DNA from: JACPYM01 sp963699175
GTDB taxonomy: Bacteria; Acidobacteriota; Blastocatellia; RBC074
Assembly: GCA_963699175.1 (NCBI GenBank)
Contig: OY969418.1
Location: 186,001-250,000 of the forward strand
Length of the DNA stretch: 64,000 nucleotides
Direction of reading: 5' to 3'
Below the pieces are notes generated by a model. It did no database searches and was not told the DNA's origin. It saw only the letters and a list, made by a program, of their open reading frames with translations. Position numbers and translations under genes: made by a program. This document shows, in pieces, positions 51,201 through 62,481 of this stretch. The number at the start of each line of letters is the position of its first letter. The stretch's first letter is position 1.

Positions 51201-51754
51201 CCGCTTGTCATCCTGGCTTGATTGATAAGAAGCGCGCCAACGAGTCATCAGCCAAATTTGACCTATTGATTCCACAACTGAGCGAAGTCATCGAAGAAGA
51301 TCACAAGGCGCTGGTCTTCTCGCAATTCACCAGTCTGCTGGCGCTGGTCAAAGGCCAGCTTGACCGCGCGGGCATCGTCTACGAATACCTCGACGGCCAG
51401 ACGCAAGACCGGCAAGCACGTGTCGAGCGCTTTCAAAATGATCCTGACTGCAAGCTGTTTTTGATAAGCCTGAAAGCAGGCGGCCTGGGATTGAATTTGA
51501 CTGCGGCTGAATACGTCTTCCTGCTTGACCCCTGGTGGAACCCGGCGGTCGAAGCGCAGGCGATTGACCGCGCGCACCGGATTGGGCAAACGAACCGCGT
51601 CTTTGCCTATCGCCTGATCGCGCGCGACACGGTCGAAGAGAAAGTGCTGGAATTGCAGAAGACCAAGCGCGATTTGGCCGAAGCCATTATCAACGCCGAT
51701 AACAGCTTGATTCGTAATCTCGGCAGAGAAGATTTGGAGTTGCTGTTGTCTTAA
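48215..51754 (+). CDS. SWIM zinc-finger SNF2-family DNA/RNA helicase
   Basis: 1179 residues. The N-terminal SWIM zinc finger has Cys65, Cys67, Cys76 and His78 (CDCPYFEDVGPCKH). An acidic tract (about 107-130) and a Pro-rich stretch follow, then a ~450-residue middle region. The SNF2 core has motif I LADDMGVGKTIQVLALLEA (about 702), DEAQ box ILDEAQAIKN (about 842), SGTPVENHLGELWSLFEFL, LVFSQFTSLL, and motifs V/VI ISLKAGGLGLNLTAAEYVF and QAIDRAHRIGQ. A ~48-residue low-complexity insert separates motif I from motif Ia (PALVVVPKSLVFNW). Bacterial members are ATP-driven translocases of unclear role. GC content and codon use resemble the neighbours. Confidence 0.95.
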   Translation: MAKYLTRHLSPFFEPGVRGRGENYFRNSLVQLKRGDAWRVAARVQGGDAYRVTLEREHDKIIARCDCPYFEDVGPCKHIWAVLLLSDERKFLTGDGNGRVVTLVEDGLDEDEIDNDDDEFDDEYDDEDFTEPPLKRIAAKPVLVVQTPTPPPAPPEKQPLPSWKEQLSALGRTGRVIETPAQKSAWPESREVLYVLDVPATLNDHTPIIEIFYHDRRKDGTWGTTKNKRFSRAEVAHITDPQDRQIFARLVGAKEHYSYYGYYQSDHYGYNYRDRYEQVPYLLRLGDPLPEVVLPLICQTGRCYLRLTPNAKETQWLKVEWDESAAWDFRLEVSPAPDGWELKGILKRGAEQMGLKEPVLLHESGFVFTRTRAARLDAHGAFQWVALLRKEEQVIIPYEQREELLQELLRYPQLPPLDLPEDFRYEEVRLTPQPLLTIRKPGKSPYGHQPERLRGNLSFDYAGVVVASEDLRRGVYEAATHRLIVRDQDFEQRAGTLLYDLGFRYKQADYYNKEPGWDLAPSKLPRAVRVMIGAGWHVEAEGKVFRSAGQTKVQVSSGIDWFELHGTVDFGEMTAKLPALLAALQRGESVVKLDDGTFGILPEDWLNKFGLLAKLGKAEEDHLRFTKTQVGVLDALLAAQPDATCDAVFEQARQRLKSFAGVQASEPPAGFIGELRGYQKEGLGWMSFLREFSFGGCLADDMGVGKTIQVLALLEARREKRAGARESVSAEVKTTAKKTNKNKKPKSGERTETGIIAPAPPLPHSPTLPTSPALVVVPKSLVFNWKQEAARFTPQLRILDHTGHGRQKAGEHFEDYDVILTTYGTLRRDAVDFKDVQFDYVILDEAQAIKNADTASAKAVRLLNGDHRLALSGTPVENHLGELWSLFEFLNPGMLGTASVFKLTGTGARAPEEETRKLLAQALRPFILRRTKEQVAKELPAKLEQTLFCELEPKQRKLYNELRDHYRNSLLSRIDSIGLGRAKIQILEALLRLRQAACHPGLIDKKRANESSAKFDLLIPQLSEVIEEDHKALVFSQFTSLLALVKGQLDRAGIVYEYLDGQTQDRQARVERFQNDPDCKLFLISLKAGGLGLNLTAAEYVFLLDPWWNPAVEAQAIDRAHRIGQTNRVFAYRLIARDTVEEKVLELQKTKRDLAEAIINADNSLIRNLGREDLELLLS

Positions 51755-51768
51755 TTTTTTGAGGAAGT

Positions 51769-54714
51769 ATGAAGTGGTCTAACTATCTTTTGCTTTTGCG
51801 GGTTATCGCTATCGCAATTATTTCAACGCTCAGCTATTGGTCAAAGACTTCCGTCGGCCTGGCTCAAACATCAGCAACGGCCTGCGCCAACCCGGTCTTT
51901 CGGGCCATCATGGATTTTCCAACTGACACTTACGGTCCCTACAACTTGGCCAGCGGCGATTACAATGGCGACGATCTGCCAGACTTGGCGGTCTTCTCCG
52001 ATAACAAAAACACGGTCTTGTTGGGTGATGGCAGCGGGAAGTTTGGCGCCACTGGAGCGATCACTTTGCCATTGATTCTGACGCAAGGAGTCACAGGGGA
52101 TTTCAATAACGACGGTATTCCTGATTTGGCCGGCATCAGTTTCAGAAGCAGCAGTGACAACGTCGGGCTAATGCTGGGAGACGGTACGGGGCATTTCGGC
52201 CAGTCGGCCCTACTCTCCGCGAGTAATCCATTTCATTCGCTGGCCGGTGATTTTAACCGCGATGGCAACCTTGATCTGTTAGTTTGCAATTCTTCGACTC
52301 GCACGCTTGATCTCTATCCGGGCAACGGCGCGGGGAAGTTCGGAGCGGTCAGAACGACGCAGTTGGAGCGCGGGCCTACTTTTATGGCAGCCGGTGATTT
52401 CAACAAAGATGGCGTGCTTGACCTGGCGGTTGCGCATTTGGATGGTAACAGCGTTTCCATCCTGGCCAATGACGGGACCGGACGGTTTACGCCGCTCAAC
52501 AGCTTTACAACGGCGGAGCCATTCGAACTCGCCATCGCAGACTTCAACTTGGATCAGCGGCTCGATGTAGCTGTGCTTAACAACAATCCGCGCCAATTGG
52601 TGATTTTTCTCAGCACCAGCGCGGGCCAATTTATGCGGACGGCTGATTTTGCCGCCACCAATTATTCTCGAATTTATACCAAAGACCTCAATCGGGATAA
52701 CGCAGCCGATCTGTTGCTGATCAAAGAGGGAGAGATTGACCTGCTCTTGAACAATGGCAACGGCAGCTTCGGGCGCTCGACGCTGAGCGGGCTGCCGAGT
52801 TTCGTGCCTAGCCTGTTGACCGAAGATGTCAACCTGGATGGCCAGGTGGATTTGATCTTCAGCAACACCGGCGACAGTGGCGGTAAGGTCTATGTCTGTT
52901 TAAGAGAGCCGGGCGGAGGCTTTGTCACCGTCGCCCAGAACTCTTTAGGCGCTTTGACAGAAGTTGGAATCAGCAGCGTCAGCGGCGATTTCAATCGAGA
53001 TGGGAACCCTGATGTACTCGTTTTACACGTGCCTTTTACGGGGAGGCCAGAAACCCGAATCGGCGCTGTCTCGCTTCTGCTTGGTAACAGTGCCGGCCAA
53101 CTGACAGAACTCAGCGCCGCCAATGTGGGATTGCTCCCAACCAGCCTGCTAGTGCGTGACTTTAATGGAAACGGCAGGGACGATTGGGCCGTAACCGTAC
53201 AAGGGGAAAATCAAATTGCCGTTGCGCTGGGCACCGCCAGCGGCGCATTTGCCATCAACGGTCGTTATGACGTTGCACGCGCGCCTGGCGCAATGGTTGC
53301 TGGCGATTTTAACGGCGATGGCAAAATTGACCTTGCCGCCAACGGGCCGCTCGATAATGTCGTTACCATCTTGCTCGGAGATGGCACCGGCAAGTTTCCT
53401 TCCAGTACCCGCTTTCCGGCGGGCGAAAGCCCATTGCAATTGGCCGCAGGCGATTTTAACCAGGATGGCAAACTTGACTTGGCTGTCAGCAGCAACAGCC
53501 AAAACAAGATCACGATTTTGCCGGGCGACGGCGCCGGGCGGCTAGGCGCAGGCAGTAGCTTCGACACTATCTGGCGGGTAGCAACTCTGTCCGCTGCTGA
53601 CATCAATCAAGACGGCAAGCTGGACTTGATTGCTACTGAACGACACCCGAGTGCTTTTTTAGGAGCAGTGGCGCTTTGGTTTGGTGATGGCGCGGGTAAG
53701 TTTACTGCCGCAGGCCGTTACGACCTCGACGGTAGCCCGGTCAACGCCACCCTAGGCGACTTGAATGGCGATGGGCGGCTTGACCTCGCTGTGAGTAACG
53801 AGTTTCTGGTGGGCGTCACTCTTTTTCAAAACAATGGCGCTGGCAGATTTATCAACAAAACCAGTTATTATCCTTATGGCGGGGTGAGTTCAGCCGCCAT
53901 CAATGACTTCAACAAAGATGGCCGACCCGATCTCTTTTTGATGACGGGTTTCAGCCGGTATGCCGTCATCCAAGGTGCTTGCGCTCCCACTCCCACGCTG
54001 GCTTCGGCTTCAGCCGCGAGCTACCGCACGACTTTTCTGGCTAAAGAATCGGTGGCAGCAGCTTTCGGAACTGCGCTCTCGACCACCAGCGCTTCGGCCA
54101 ACACGCTTCCGCTGCCAACCACGCTAGCCGGAGTCAGTGTGAGTCTGAAAGACAGTGCGGGCCTTGAACATTCCGCTCCGCTCTTCTTCGTCTCGCCCAC
54201 GCAGATCAATTTTCAGGTGCCAGCGGCGGCAGCGGATGGGCAAGCGGTTATCACTGTCAAAAACAATAATGCGGTGGCAACAACCGGCTCGCTTCGCGTT
54301 GCCAGAGTCGCGCCGGGATTGTTCGCCGCCAATGCCAGTGGGCAAGGCCTGGCCGCCGCACTTGCCGTGCGCCTGCGGGCGGACGGGTCACAGAGCTTTG
54401 AAGCGATCACCCGGTTCGACGCGGCGCAAAATCGCTTCGTCGCTATTCCACTCGATGTTAGCAATCCTGCCGAACAAGTCTTCATGGTCTTATTCGGCAC
54501 AGGCATCCGCTACCGCAGCGCGCTGAGCAAGGTTACAGCCCGAGTAGGCGGTGAAACAGCCGAGGTCAGCTTCGCAGGCGCACAGGGCCAATTGGTCGGC
54601 CTAGATCAGATCAACTTGCGTCTGTCACGTAGCCTGAGCGGCAGAGGTGAAGTGGATGTCTTTGTAACTGCCGACGGCAAAACTTCGAACGTTGTCAAGG
54701 TCAATATCAAATGA
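51769..54714 (+). CDS. Secreted FG-GAP/VCBS beta-propeller protein with TIGR03437 C-terminus
   Basis: 981 residues with a signal sequence (LLLLRVIAIAIISTLSYW). At least ten FG-GAP repeats carry the calcium-binding DxNxDGxxD motif (SGDYNGDDLPDLAV, GDFNRDGNLDLLV, GDFNKDGVLDLAV, GDFNGDGKIDLAA, GDFNQDGKLDLAV, GDLNGDGRLDLAV, NDFNKDGRPDLFL). The TIGR03437 domain ends it (PLFFVSPTQINFQVP, VFMVLFGTGIRYRS, GLDQINLRLSRSLSGRGEV). Such integrin-like propellers are extracellular; the C-terminal domain may be a sorting or anchoring module in Acidobacteriota (not established). It follows the helicase by 14 bases, with an AGGAAG site. Confidence 0.92.
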   Translation: MKWSNYLLLLRVIAIAIISTLSYWSKTSVGLAQTSATACANPVFRAIMDFPTDTYGPYNLASGDYNGDDLPDLAVFSDNKNTVLLGDGSGKFGATGAITLPLILTQGVTGDFNNDGIPDLAGISFRSSSDNVGLMLGDGTGHFGQSALLSASNPFHSLAGDFNRDGNLDLLVCNSSTRTLDLYPGNGAGKFGAVRTTQLERGPTFMAAGDFNKDGVLDLAVAHLDGNSVSILANDGTGRFTPLNSFTTAEPFELAIADFNLDQRLDVAVLNNNPRQLVIFLSTSAGQFMRTADFAATNYSRIYTKDLNRDNAADLLLIKEGEIDLLLNNGNGSFGRSTLSGLPSFVPSLLTEDVNLDGQVDLIFSNTGDSGGKVYVCLREPGGGFVTVAQNSLGALTEVGISSVSGDFNRDGNPDVLVLHVPFTGRPETRIGAVSLLLGNSAGQLTELSAANVGLLPTSLLVRDFNGNGRDDWAVTVQGENQIAVALGTASGAFAINGRYDVARAPGAMVAGDFNGDGKIDLAANGPLDNVVTILLGDGTGKFPSSTRFPAGESPLQLAAGDFNQDGKLDLAVSSNSQNKITILPGDGAGRLGAGSSFDTIWRVATLSAADINQDGKLDLIATERHPSAFLGAVALWFGDGAGKFTAAGRYDLDGSPVNATLGDLNGDGRLDLAVSNEFLVGVTLFQNNGAGRFINKTSYYPYGGVSSAAINDFNKDGRPDLFLMTGFSRYAVIQGACAPTPTLASASAASYRTTFLAKESVAAAFGTALSTTSASANTLPLPTTLAGVSVSLKDSAGLEHSAPLFFVSPTQINFQVPAAAADGQAVITVKNNNAVATTGSLRVARVAPGLFAANASGQGLAAALAVRLRADGSQSFEAITRFDAAQNRFVAIPLDVSNPAEQVFMVLFGTGIRYRSALSKVTARVGGETAEVSFAGAQGQLVGLDQINLRLSRSLSGRGEVDVFVTADGKTSNVVKVNIK

Positions 54715-54786
54715 CCAAGCGCGCGCGCACTGAACAGAAATGATCTGAAGCCTGTGCTGATTTCGGTTTGGCGCAGCTTATGAAAT

Positions 54787-54882
54787 GTTGCGGCTCGACG
54801 CAGCTTTTGCTTTCGCCAGCGAAGCCTTCAAGTCAAAGCGGAATATTTGAGCACCGAACGAAAAGCTGCGTCGAGCCGCAAC
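54787..54882. repeat. Inverted repeat with 22-bp arms
   Basis: Arms 54787-54808 and 54861-54882 are perfect reverse complements (GTTGCGGCTCGACGCAG...). The 52-base centre contains GAAGCCTTCA, related to flanking GAAGCCTGTG/CAGGCTTCGC outside the arms. REPIN-like layout. Confidence 0.88.
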
Positions 54883-55022
54883 ACTCCACAGGCTTCGCAT
54901 GGTATGCAAACAAGTGTAATGCTAGACTGCGCCCACTTTCCATTCGTTGTTCATCCTACAATCAGGAGGCCTTGTAATGGCGATTGCCGATTGATGTTCC
55001 AGCAAGCAAAGGCCACCTCCCT

Positions 55023-58068
<3,046 letters not shown>

Positions 58069-58079
<11 letters not shown>

Positions 58080-58722
58080 AATCAAAATTTTCATTGCAGA
58101 CGATCATCCCATCTTCCGGCATGGCTTGCGACAGATCATCGAACGCACGCCGCAACTCGTCGTCGTGGATGAAGCCGAAGACGGTGAAACGGCGTGGCAA
58201 AAGCTGACCACGACCAACGCTAACGTCGCCATCCTCGATGTGGATATGCCGGGTCGGGACGGCTTTGAAGTCGCCCGCGCCGTGCGCGACGCGCGTCTCA
58301 AGATCGCAGTCGTCTTTCTGACCATGCACAAGGACGAACACTTCCTCAACCAGGCACTCGATCTGAATGTGAAAGGCTACGTCGTCAAAGACAGCGCCCT
58401 GACCGAAATCGCGCATTGTATTCGCGCCGTCGCCGCCGGGCAGGAATACGTCAGCCCGCAACTCACCAGCTTCCTGCTCAACCGCAGCCGCCGCGCGGCG
58501 CAGTTGGCCGACAGCAAACCACAAATCACTGCGCTCACGCCCATCGAACGGCGCGTGCTGAAATTGGTCGCCGAATACAAATCGAACAAGCAGATCGCCG
58601 ACGAACTCTTCCTGAGCGTGCGCACCATCGAACACCACCGCGCCCGCATCAGCCAAAAACTCGAACTCGAAGGCCACCACGCCCTGCTCAAATTCGCGCT
58701 CGAACATCAAGCGGAGTTGTAG
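58069..58722 (+). CDS. NarL/FixJ-family response regulator
   Basis: 217 residues from ATG 58069. Receiver domain: IKIFIADDHPIFRHGLRQII, phospho-Asp in VAILDVDMPGRDGFEV, VVFLTMHKDEH and the conserved Lys in GYVVKDSALTE. LuxR-type HTH: LTPIERRVLKLVAEYKSNKQIADELFLSVRTIEHHRARI (in pieces). It is the cognate partner of the overlapping kinase. Its DNA targets may include the palindromic boxes at 58861-58955 (inference from location and from the two-fold symmetry typical of NarL-type sites). Confidence 0.95.
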
Positions 58723-58731
58723 CCATAATTT

Positions 58732-58837
58732 GTGTCCGTAGCCCGACCGTCAGCGAGGGCTACCTCGGCATTGCGCTCGTTGGCATTAAGAAGCGTCATT
58801 TCAATGTAGCCCTCGCTGACGGTCGGGCTACGGACAC
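58732..58837. repeat. Long inverted repeat with 32-bp arms
   Basis: Arms 58732-58763 and 58806-58837 are perfect reverse complements (GTGTCCGTAGCCCGACCGTC...), 42 bases apart. It lies directly after the response regulator and can fold as a very stable hairpin, so it may also terminate the kinase-regulator transcript. Confidence 0.93.
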
Positions 58838-58860
58838 CGTACACGCAATTGCAATACGGA

Positions 58861-58955
58861 TTAGGTAGAACTACCTAAGCACCGCACTCAGCTTAGGTAC
58901 TTCTACCTAACAAAATCCGTAGTTCTACCCAATGCGAAAGGGTAGTTCCACCGAT
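58861..58955. promoter_or_regulatory. Cluster of four 18-bp palindromic boxes (TTAGGTAG-NN-CTACCTAA)
   Basis: Box 1 58861-58878 is a perfect 8+2+8 palindrome. Box 2 58893-58910 has one mismatch. Box 3 58915-58932 and box 4 58938-58955 keep the core GTAG-TT-CTACC/CCACC. Starts are 32, 22 and 23 bases apart, close to multiples of a helical turn. They sit 70 bases upstream of the receiver-only regulator at 59025 and downstream of the NarL-type regulator gene. Probable operator array. Confidence 0.78.
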
Positions 58956-59024
58956 TACAGCCACCTGCCAGTTGAGGCATTCTCCCATCCGTCAATGAAA
59001 GCAATACCGTTACACAGGAGAGTC

Positions 59025-59402
59025 ATGAAGGTCTTAATCGTCGAAGACCATCCGCCGATGCGACAGCTCATTCGGGCTGTCGTGGCTGATCTGGCCGAGG
59101 CCGTCACCGAATGTGAGGACGGGGCGGAGGCGGTCGCGGCGTATACGGCGCAACAGTTCAACCAGGACGACCGGGTGCTGATGGATTTAGAGATGCCGGG
59201 TGTGGATGGGCTGGAAGCGACGCGGCGCCTGCACACGGCGTTTCCCGACGCACAGGTCATCATCGTGACGCAACACGGCGATGCGCATCTGCGGGCCGCC
59301 GCCGTTGAAGCGGGCGCGTGCGGCTATGTGCTCAAGGAAAATTTACTCGAGCTACGTGCACTGATTCTCGATTCATCCACTACGCCGGGAGCAGGGCAGT
59401 GA
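59025..59402 (+). CDS. Receiver-only response regulator
   Basis: 125 residues from ATG 59025 behind CAGGAG; the frame is open further upstream but lacks a site. CheY-like receiver: MKVLIVEDHPPMRQLIRAVV, acidic pocket, phospho-Asp in DRVLMDLEMPGVDGLEATRRL, Thr in VIIVTQHGD, Lys in CGYVLKENLLELRALI. No output domain. It would act by protein-protein contact or as a phosphate sink, perhaps with the kinase at 55023-58079. The four palindromic boxes lie in its upstream region. Confidence 0.9.
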   Translation: MKVLIVEDHPPMRQLIRAVVADLAEAVTECEDGAEAVAAYTAQQFNQDDRVLMDLEMPGVDGLEATRRLHTAFPDAQVIIVTQHGDAHLRAAAVEAGACGYVLKENLLELRALILDSSTTPGAGQ

Positions 59403-59533
59403 CGTTTGACCGCTGGCGTAAGGCAGGCTGGCCGGGCCGAAGTGTGTGCCAGTGCAGCGGCGTGCCACGCACAGGTGTGCCGCCCGAACCACAATCACTC
59501 CTGAGCTTCGGCTCAGGTCAACAGGAGCTTCTT

Positions 59534-60823
59534 ATGCAAATTCACTCGCTCAAACTTCTCGTTAGCTCACTCGCCGGCGCACTGGCGCTCGGCTTCAGTC
59601 TAGCTGGGGCGCCTGCCCAAGCTTTTCAAGATGGTTCCGCCGTGCCCCGCACCGGCGCGCCGGGTGAACAGACTTGCACCCTCTGCCACACCGGCACGGC
59701 AATTAACACTGGCAGCGGCAGCCTGTCGCTCACGGGGCTGCCCACCGATGGCTACAAACCCAATCAGGAGATCAGCCTGACTGTCACGCTCAATCAAGCG
59801 GGCCGCGCGCGCTTCGGCTTTTCGTTGACAGCGCTGAATGACCGGGGCCGCCGCGCCGGTACGTTGGCCATGCTTGAGAGCAACCGCACCCTGTTGCAAA
59901 CGGCGGCGGTGGGCAGCGAGATGCGCCAGTACATCGGCCACACCATGACCGGCACTATGCCCAACGCCGCTAACCAGGACAGTTGGAGCTTCCGCTGGCT
60001 AGCGCCCACGCAGAGCGTGGGCCGGGTGACTTTCTATTTGGCAGCCAATGCGGCCAATGGCGATGGCACACCAGTGGGCGATCTGATCTACACGCGCAAT
60101 TTCAGCCTGGCCGCCGCGCCGACGGCCCCACAGACGGTGGCGGCAGTTTCGGCAGCCAGCTTTGCGGTGGGGGCGCTCTCCAGTGAAAGCATCGTTGCGC
60201 TCTTTGCGGCGGGCGGCTTGGCGGAAGGTGCCGTCAGCGCGGCCAGTCTGCCGCTGCCCACCACATTGGGCGGCGTCAGCGTGAAGGTCAAAGACGCGGC
60301 GGGCGTCGAACGCGAAGCGCCGCTCTTCTTTGTCTCAGCGACACAGATCAACTTCCTGGTGCCGGCGGGGCTGGTCACGGGCGCGGCAACTCTCAGCGTG
60401 GAGCGCGCGGGCAGCCTGGTCGGTGCGGGCACGTTCAATCTCGAAGCCGTCGCGCCGGGGTTGTTCACGGCCAATGCCAATGGGCAGGGCGCGCCCGCTG
60501 CGATGCTCTTCCGGCTCAAGGCCGATGGGCAGCAGAGCATTGAGGCAGTGACCGGGCCGATTGATCTGGGGCCGGAGGGCGAGCAGGTCTTCCTCATCGC
60601 ATTTGGCAGCGGCTTCCGCTATCGGTCGGCGCTGAGCGCGGTGACAGCGAGCTTGGGCGGCACGAACGCTGAGGTCAGTTTCGCCGGAGCGCAAGGTGAG
60701 CTGGTTGGGCTGGATCAAGCCAACCTCCGACTGCCGCGCAGTCTGAGCGGGCGCGGCCTGATTGAGTTGCGCTTTTCGGTAGATGGCAAGCAGGCCAATC
60801 CAGTGCAACTGAATATCAAGTAA
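59534..60823 (+). CDS. Secreted choice-of-anchor V protein with CxxCH motif and TIGR03437 domain
   Basis: 429 residues from ATG 59534 with AGGAG upstream. Signal peptide (LKLLVSSLAGALALGFSLAGAPAQA). About residues 32-185: GAPGEQTCTLCHTGTA with CTLCH at 48-52 (a possible haem-c site), then the reeler-like/choice-of-anchor V fold (GYKPNQEISLTVTLNQAGRARFGFSLTALND in pieces; DSWSFRWLAP; VTFYLAANAANGDG). The rest is the TIGR03437 domain (PLFFVSATQINFLVP, VFLIAFGSGFRYRS, GLDQANLRLPRSLSGRG). Extracellular; role unknown. Confidence 0.9.
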   Translation: MQIHSLKLLVSSLAGALALGFSLAGAPAQAFQDGSAVPRTGAPGEQTCTLCHTGTAINTGSGSLSLTGLPTDGYKPNQEISLTVTLNQAGRARFGFSLTALNDRGRRAGTLAMLESNRTLLQTAAVGSEMRQYIGHTMTGTMPNAANQDSWSFRWLAPTQSVGRVTFYLAANAANGDGTPVGDLIYTRNFSLAAAPTAPQTVAAVSAASFAVGALSSESIVALFAAGGLAEGAVSAASLPLPTTLGGVSVKVKDAAGVEREAPLFFVSATQINFLVPAGLVTGAATLSVERAGSLVGAGTFNLEAVAPGLFTANANGQGAPAAMLFRLKADGQQSIEAVTGPIDLGPEGEQVFLIAFGSGFRYRSALSAVTASLGGTNAEVSFAGAQGELVGLDQANLRLPRSLSGRGLIELRFSVDGKQANPVQLNIK

Positions 60824-60854
60824 AGACGACCCGTTCGAGTTGTTCAGGTGCTGC

Positions 60855-61010
60855 AAGACAGATTTCAAAAGCACTGCTGCAGGCCCGCAGAGCTTCCGGC
60901 GAAGCCTGCAGTAGATCGTTGAACGCGCGCCACAACTCGGGTCTTGGATGAAACCGCAGATGGTGAAACGGCGTGGCCAGAGCTGGTAGTGACCAGCGCT
61001 GAAGATTGAT
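60855..61010 (+). pseudogene. Decayed duplicate of the NarL-type regulator's receiver domain
   Basis: The segment CTTCCGGCGAAGCCTGCAGT... to GACCAGCGCTGAAG aligns closely with codons about 15-50 of the response regulator at 58069 (58105-58220), including GGTGAAACGGCGTGG without change. A single-base deletion near 60949 shifts the frame, and a TGA follows at the end. No start codon or promoter is evident. It is probably a partial duplication left by rearrangement. Boundaries are approximate. Confidence 0.72.
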
Positions 61011-61033
61011 CTCGAAACTGAGTTCTTTTCTTC

Positions 61034-62464
61034 TCAGATAGCGCTCAAGCCGGGGCGATTCAGCTTTGACGTGTCGAAGGTTCCATCCTTGACGATAAAC
61101 AAGCCCGGCTGCGTCTTCTTCCACGGCTCATTCGCCGCTGGCATATACTGCCGCGAGTTGGCTTCGATCCCGCTCACGCCCGGCACGTGCGAGGCGATGC
61201 CCGCCGAATGGATCAACGACGCGCCGGGACATGTCAAATCCTGCACGCACAAAAACATCTTGTACTTCTGCGCCGCCGCCGCCATCAACATTGCCTGCGA
61301 CTGCCCCTTGCAGGCTTTCAACGCCACGCCCGTGTAGCCCATCTCGCGTGCCAACAGCAGGCTTTCCAGATCGGTCAGCGATTCGTCAATTACCACCGGG
61401 CGCAGCTTGGCCGCCTCGTGCATCAGGTTTTGGCGACCCTCTTTGGTCAAAGCTTTCAAATCGCGCGCCGTCGGTTGTTCCAGATACAAGATGCGCTCGA
61501 AGCCGCGCGGCGTCAGTTCTTTCACCTTGCGCAAGTATTCAAGCACGTATTCGACGTTCGGGCAGCGCTCGTTGAAATCCACGCAATACTTCCAATCCAC
61601 TTGCGGGCGCGTCTCGTTGGCGACGCGGTCAATGTTGACCGTGCGCTCGATGTCCCACTTCAAATCCTCGCCTTGCAACTTGATCTTGATGTGCGTCAGG
61701 CCGTTGTACTTGATCCACTCGGAGAGCGTCTCCGGCAACCCATCATTGAGTCGTTGCTGCAATTCGGACGGCAAGACCGCATCCGCGCCACCAACGGAAT
61801 GGAACATCGAGATGCGCGGGCGCGGCTGTTGGTTGATGTAAGGCTGCAAGGCCTCGCCCTTGAAATCGGCGTTGAGGTAGCGCGCCAGGTCATAGCCCAG
61901 CAACGCGCGGTCATAGGTCTGATAACAACTTCGGTTGAGCGCCTTGCCGTAAGCGTCGTGAATGGCTGCGTCGAAGGCGCTGGCCGTAACCAGCGTGCAG
62001 AGTTTAGGAATCGGCTGCGCGAGCTTCAGTGCTTGCGAAACTTCACTGGCAGCCTTTAGGTACTGCGGCTCAAGCTGAAAGTTGGTCTCAATCGGATGGC
62101 CATACTCGCGATACTCATTCGTGATCTTCGCAATGCGTTCGGCTAGCGCCTTCATCGCATTGAGCGTCGTGTTGTACGGCATCTCGCGCGAAGGGAACGA
62201 CCACACGTTGCCGAGCGGCATTGAGCCAAAGCCTTTGACGAGTTTGCCGCTGCGTGTGCGCACGGTCGCGTTGACGTTCAGAATCGTCGCGCGATCAACG
62301 GGGACGCCGCCGAATTTGTAAGGGGCGCGGTAACGGTGTTCTTCGTAGCTGAAGGCGATGTTTTCGATGTGTATATCAGTTAGCTTGGTAGAAGTTTTGG
62401 CAGACATAGCAATCAATGAGGCGATGCCCTTATGTAGAAACTCTCGTCTGGTTTGCTCAGTCAT
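61034..62464 (-). CDS. Enolase-superfamily protein with Tat-like signal (mandelate racemase/MLE type)
   Basis: 476 residues from ATG 62464 (AGAGG upstream). The N-terminus MTEQTRREFLHKGIASLIAM is twin-arginine-like, suggesting export. Capping domain to about residue 190, then a barrel with LTHIKIKLQGEDLKWD (catalytic Lys), YCVDFNERCPNVE, ERILYLEQPTARD, PVVIDESLTDLESLLLAREMGYTGVALKACKGQ (metal ligands Asp/Glu/Asp and a Lys) and FLCVQDLTCPGASLIHSAGIASH. These features point to racemases, epimerases or lactonising enzymes; the substrate is unknown. Its 5' end abuts the REP-like arm of the RAYT element. Confidence 0.85.
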   Translation of the reverse strand: MTEQTRREFLHKGIASLIAMSAKTSTKLTDIHIENIAFSYEEHRYRAPYKFGGVPVDRATILNVNATVRTRSGKLVKGFGSMPLGNVWSFPSREMPYNTTLNAMKALAERIAKITNEYREYGHPIETNFQLEPQYLKAASEVSQALKLAQPIPKLCTLVTASAFDAAIHDAYGKALNRSCYQTYDRALLGYDLARYLNADFKGEALQPYINQQPRPRISMFHSVGGADAVLPSELQQRLNDGLPETLSEWIKYNGLTHIKIKLQGEDLKWDIERTVNIDRVANETRPQVDWKYCVDFNERCPNVEYVLEYLRKVKELTPRGFERILYLEQPTARDLKALTKEGRQNLMHEAAKLRPVVIDESLTDLESLLLAREMGYTGVALKACKGQSQAMLMAAAAQKYKMFLCVQDLTCPGASLIHSAGIASHVPGVSGIEANSRQYMPAANEPWKKTQPGLFIVKDGTFDTSKLNRPGLSAI

Positions 62465-62481
62465 TCTGCTGTTTTCCTCTT

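Noticed and set aside
58932..59024. 31-codon N-terminal extension of the receiver-only regulator
   Set aside because: It would overlap two palindromic boxes, and ATG 59025 has a good ribosome-binding site at the canonical receiver start.
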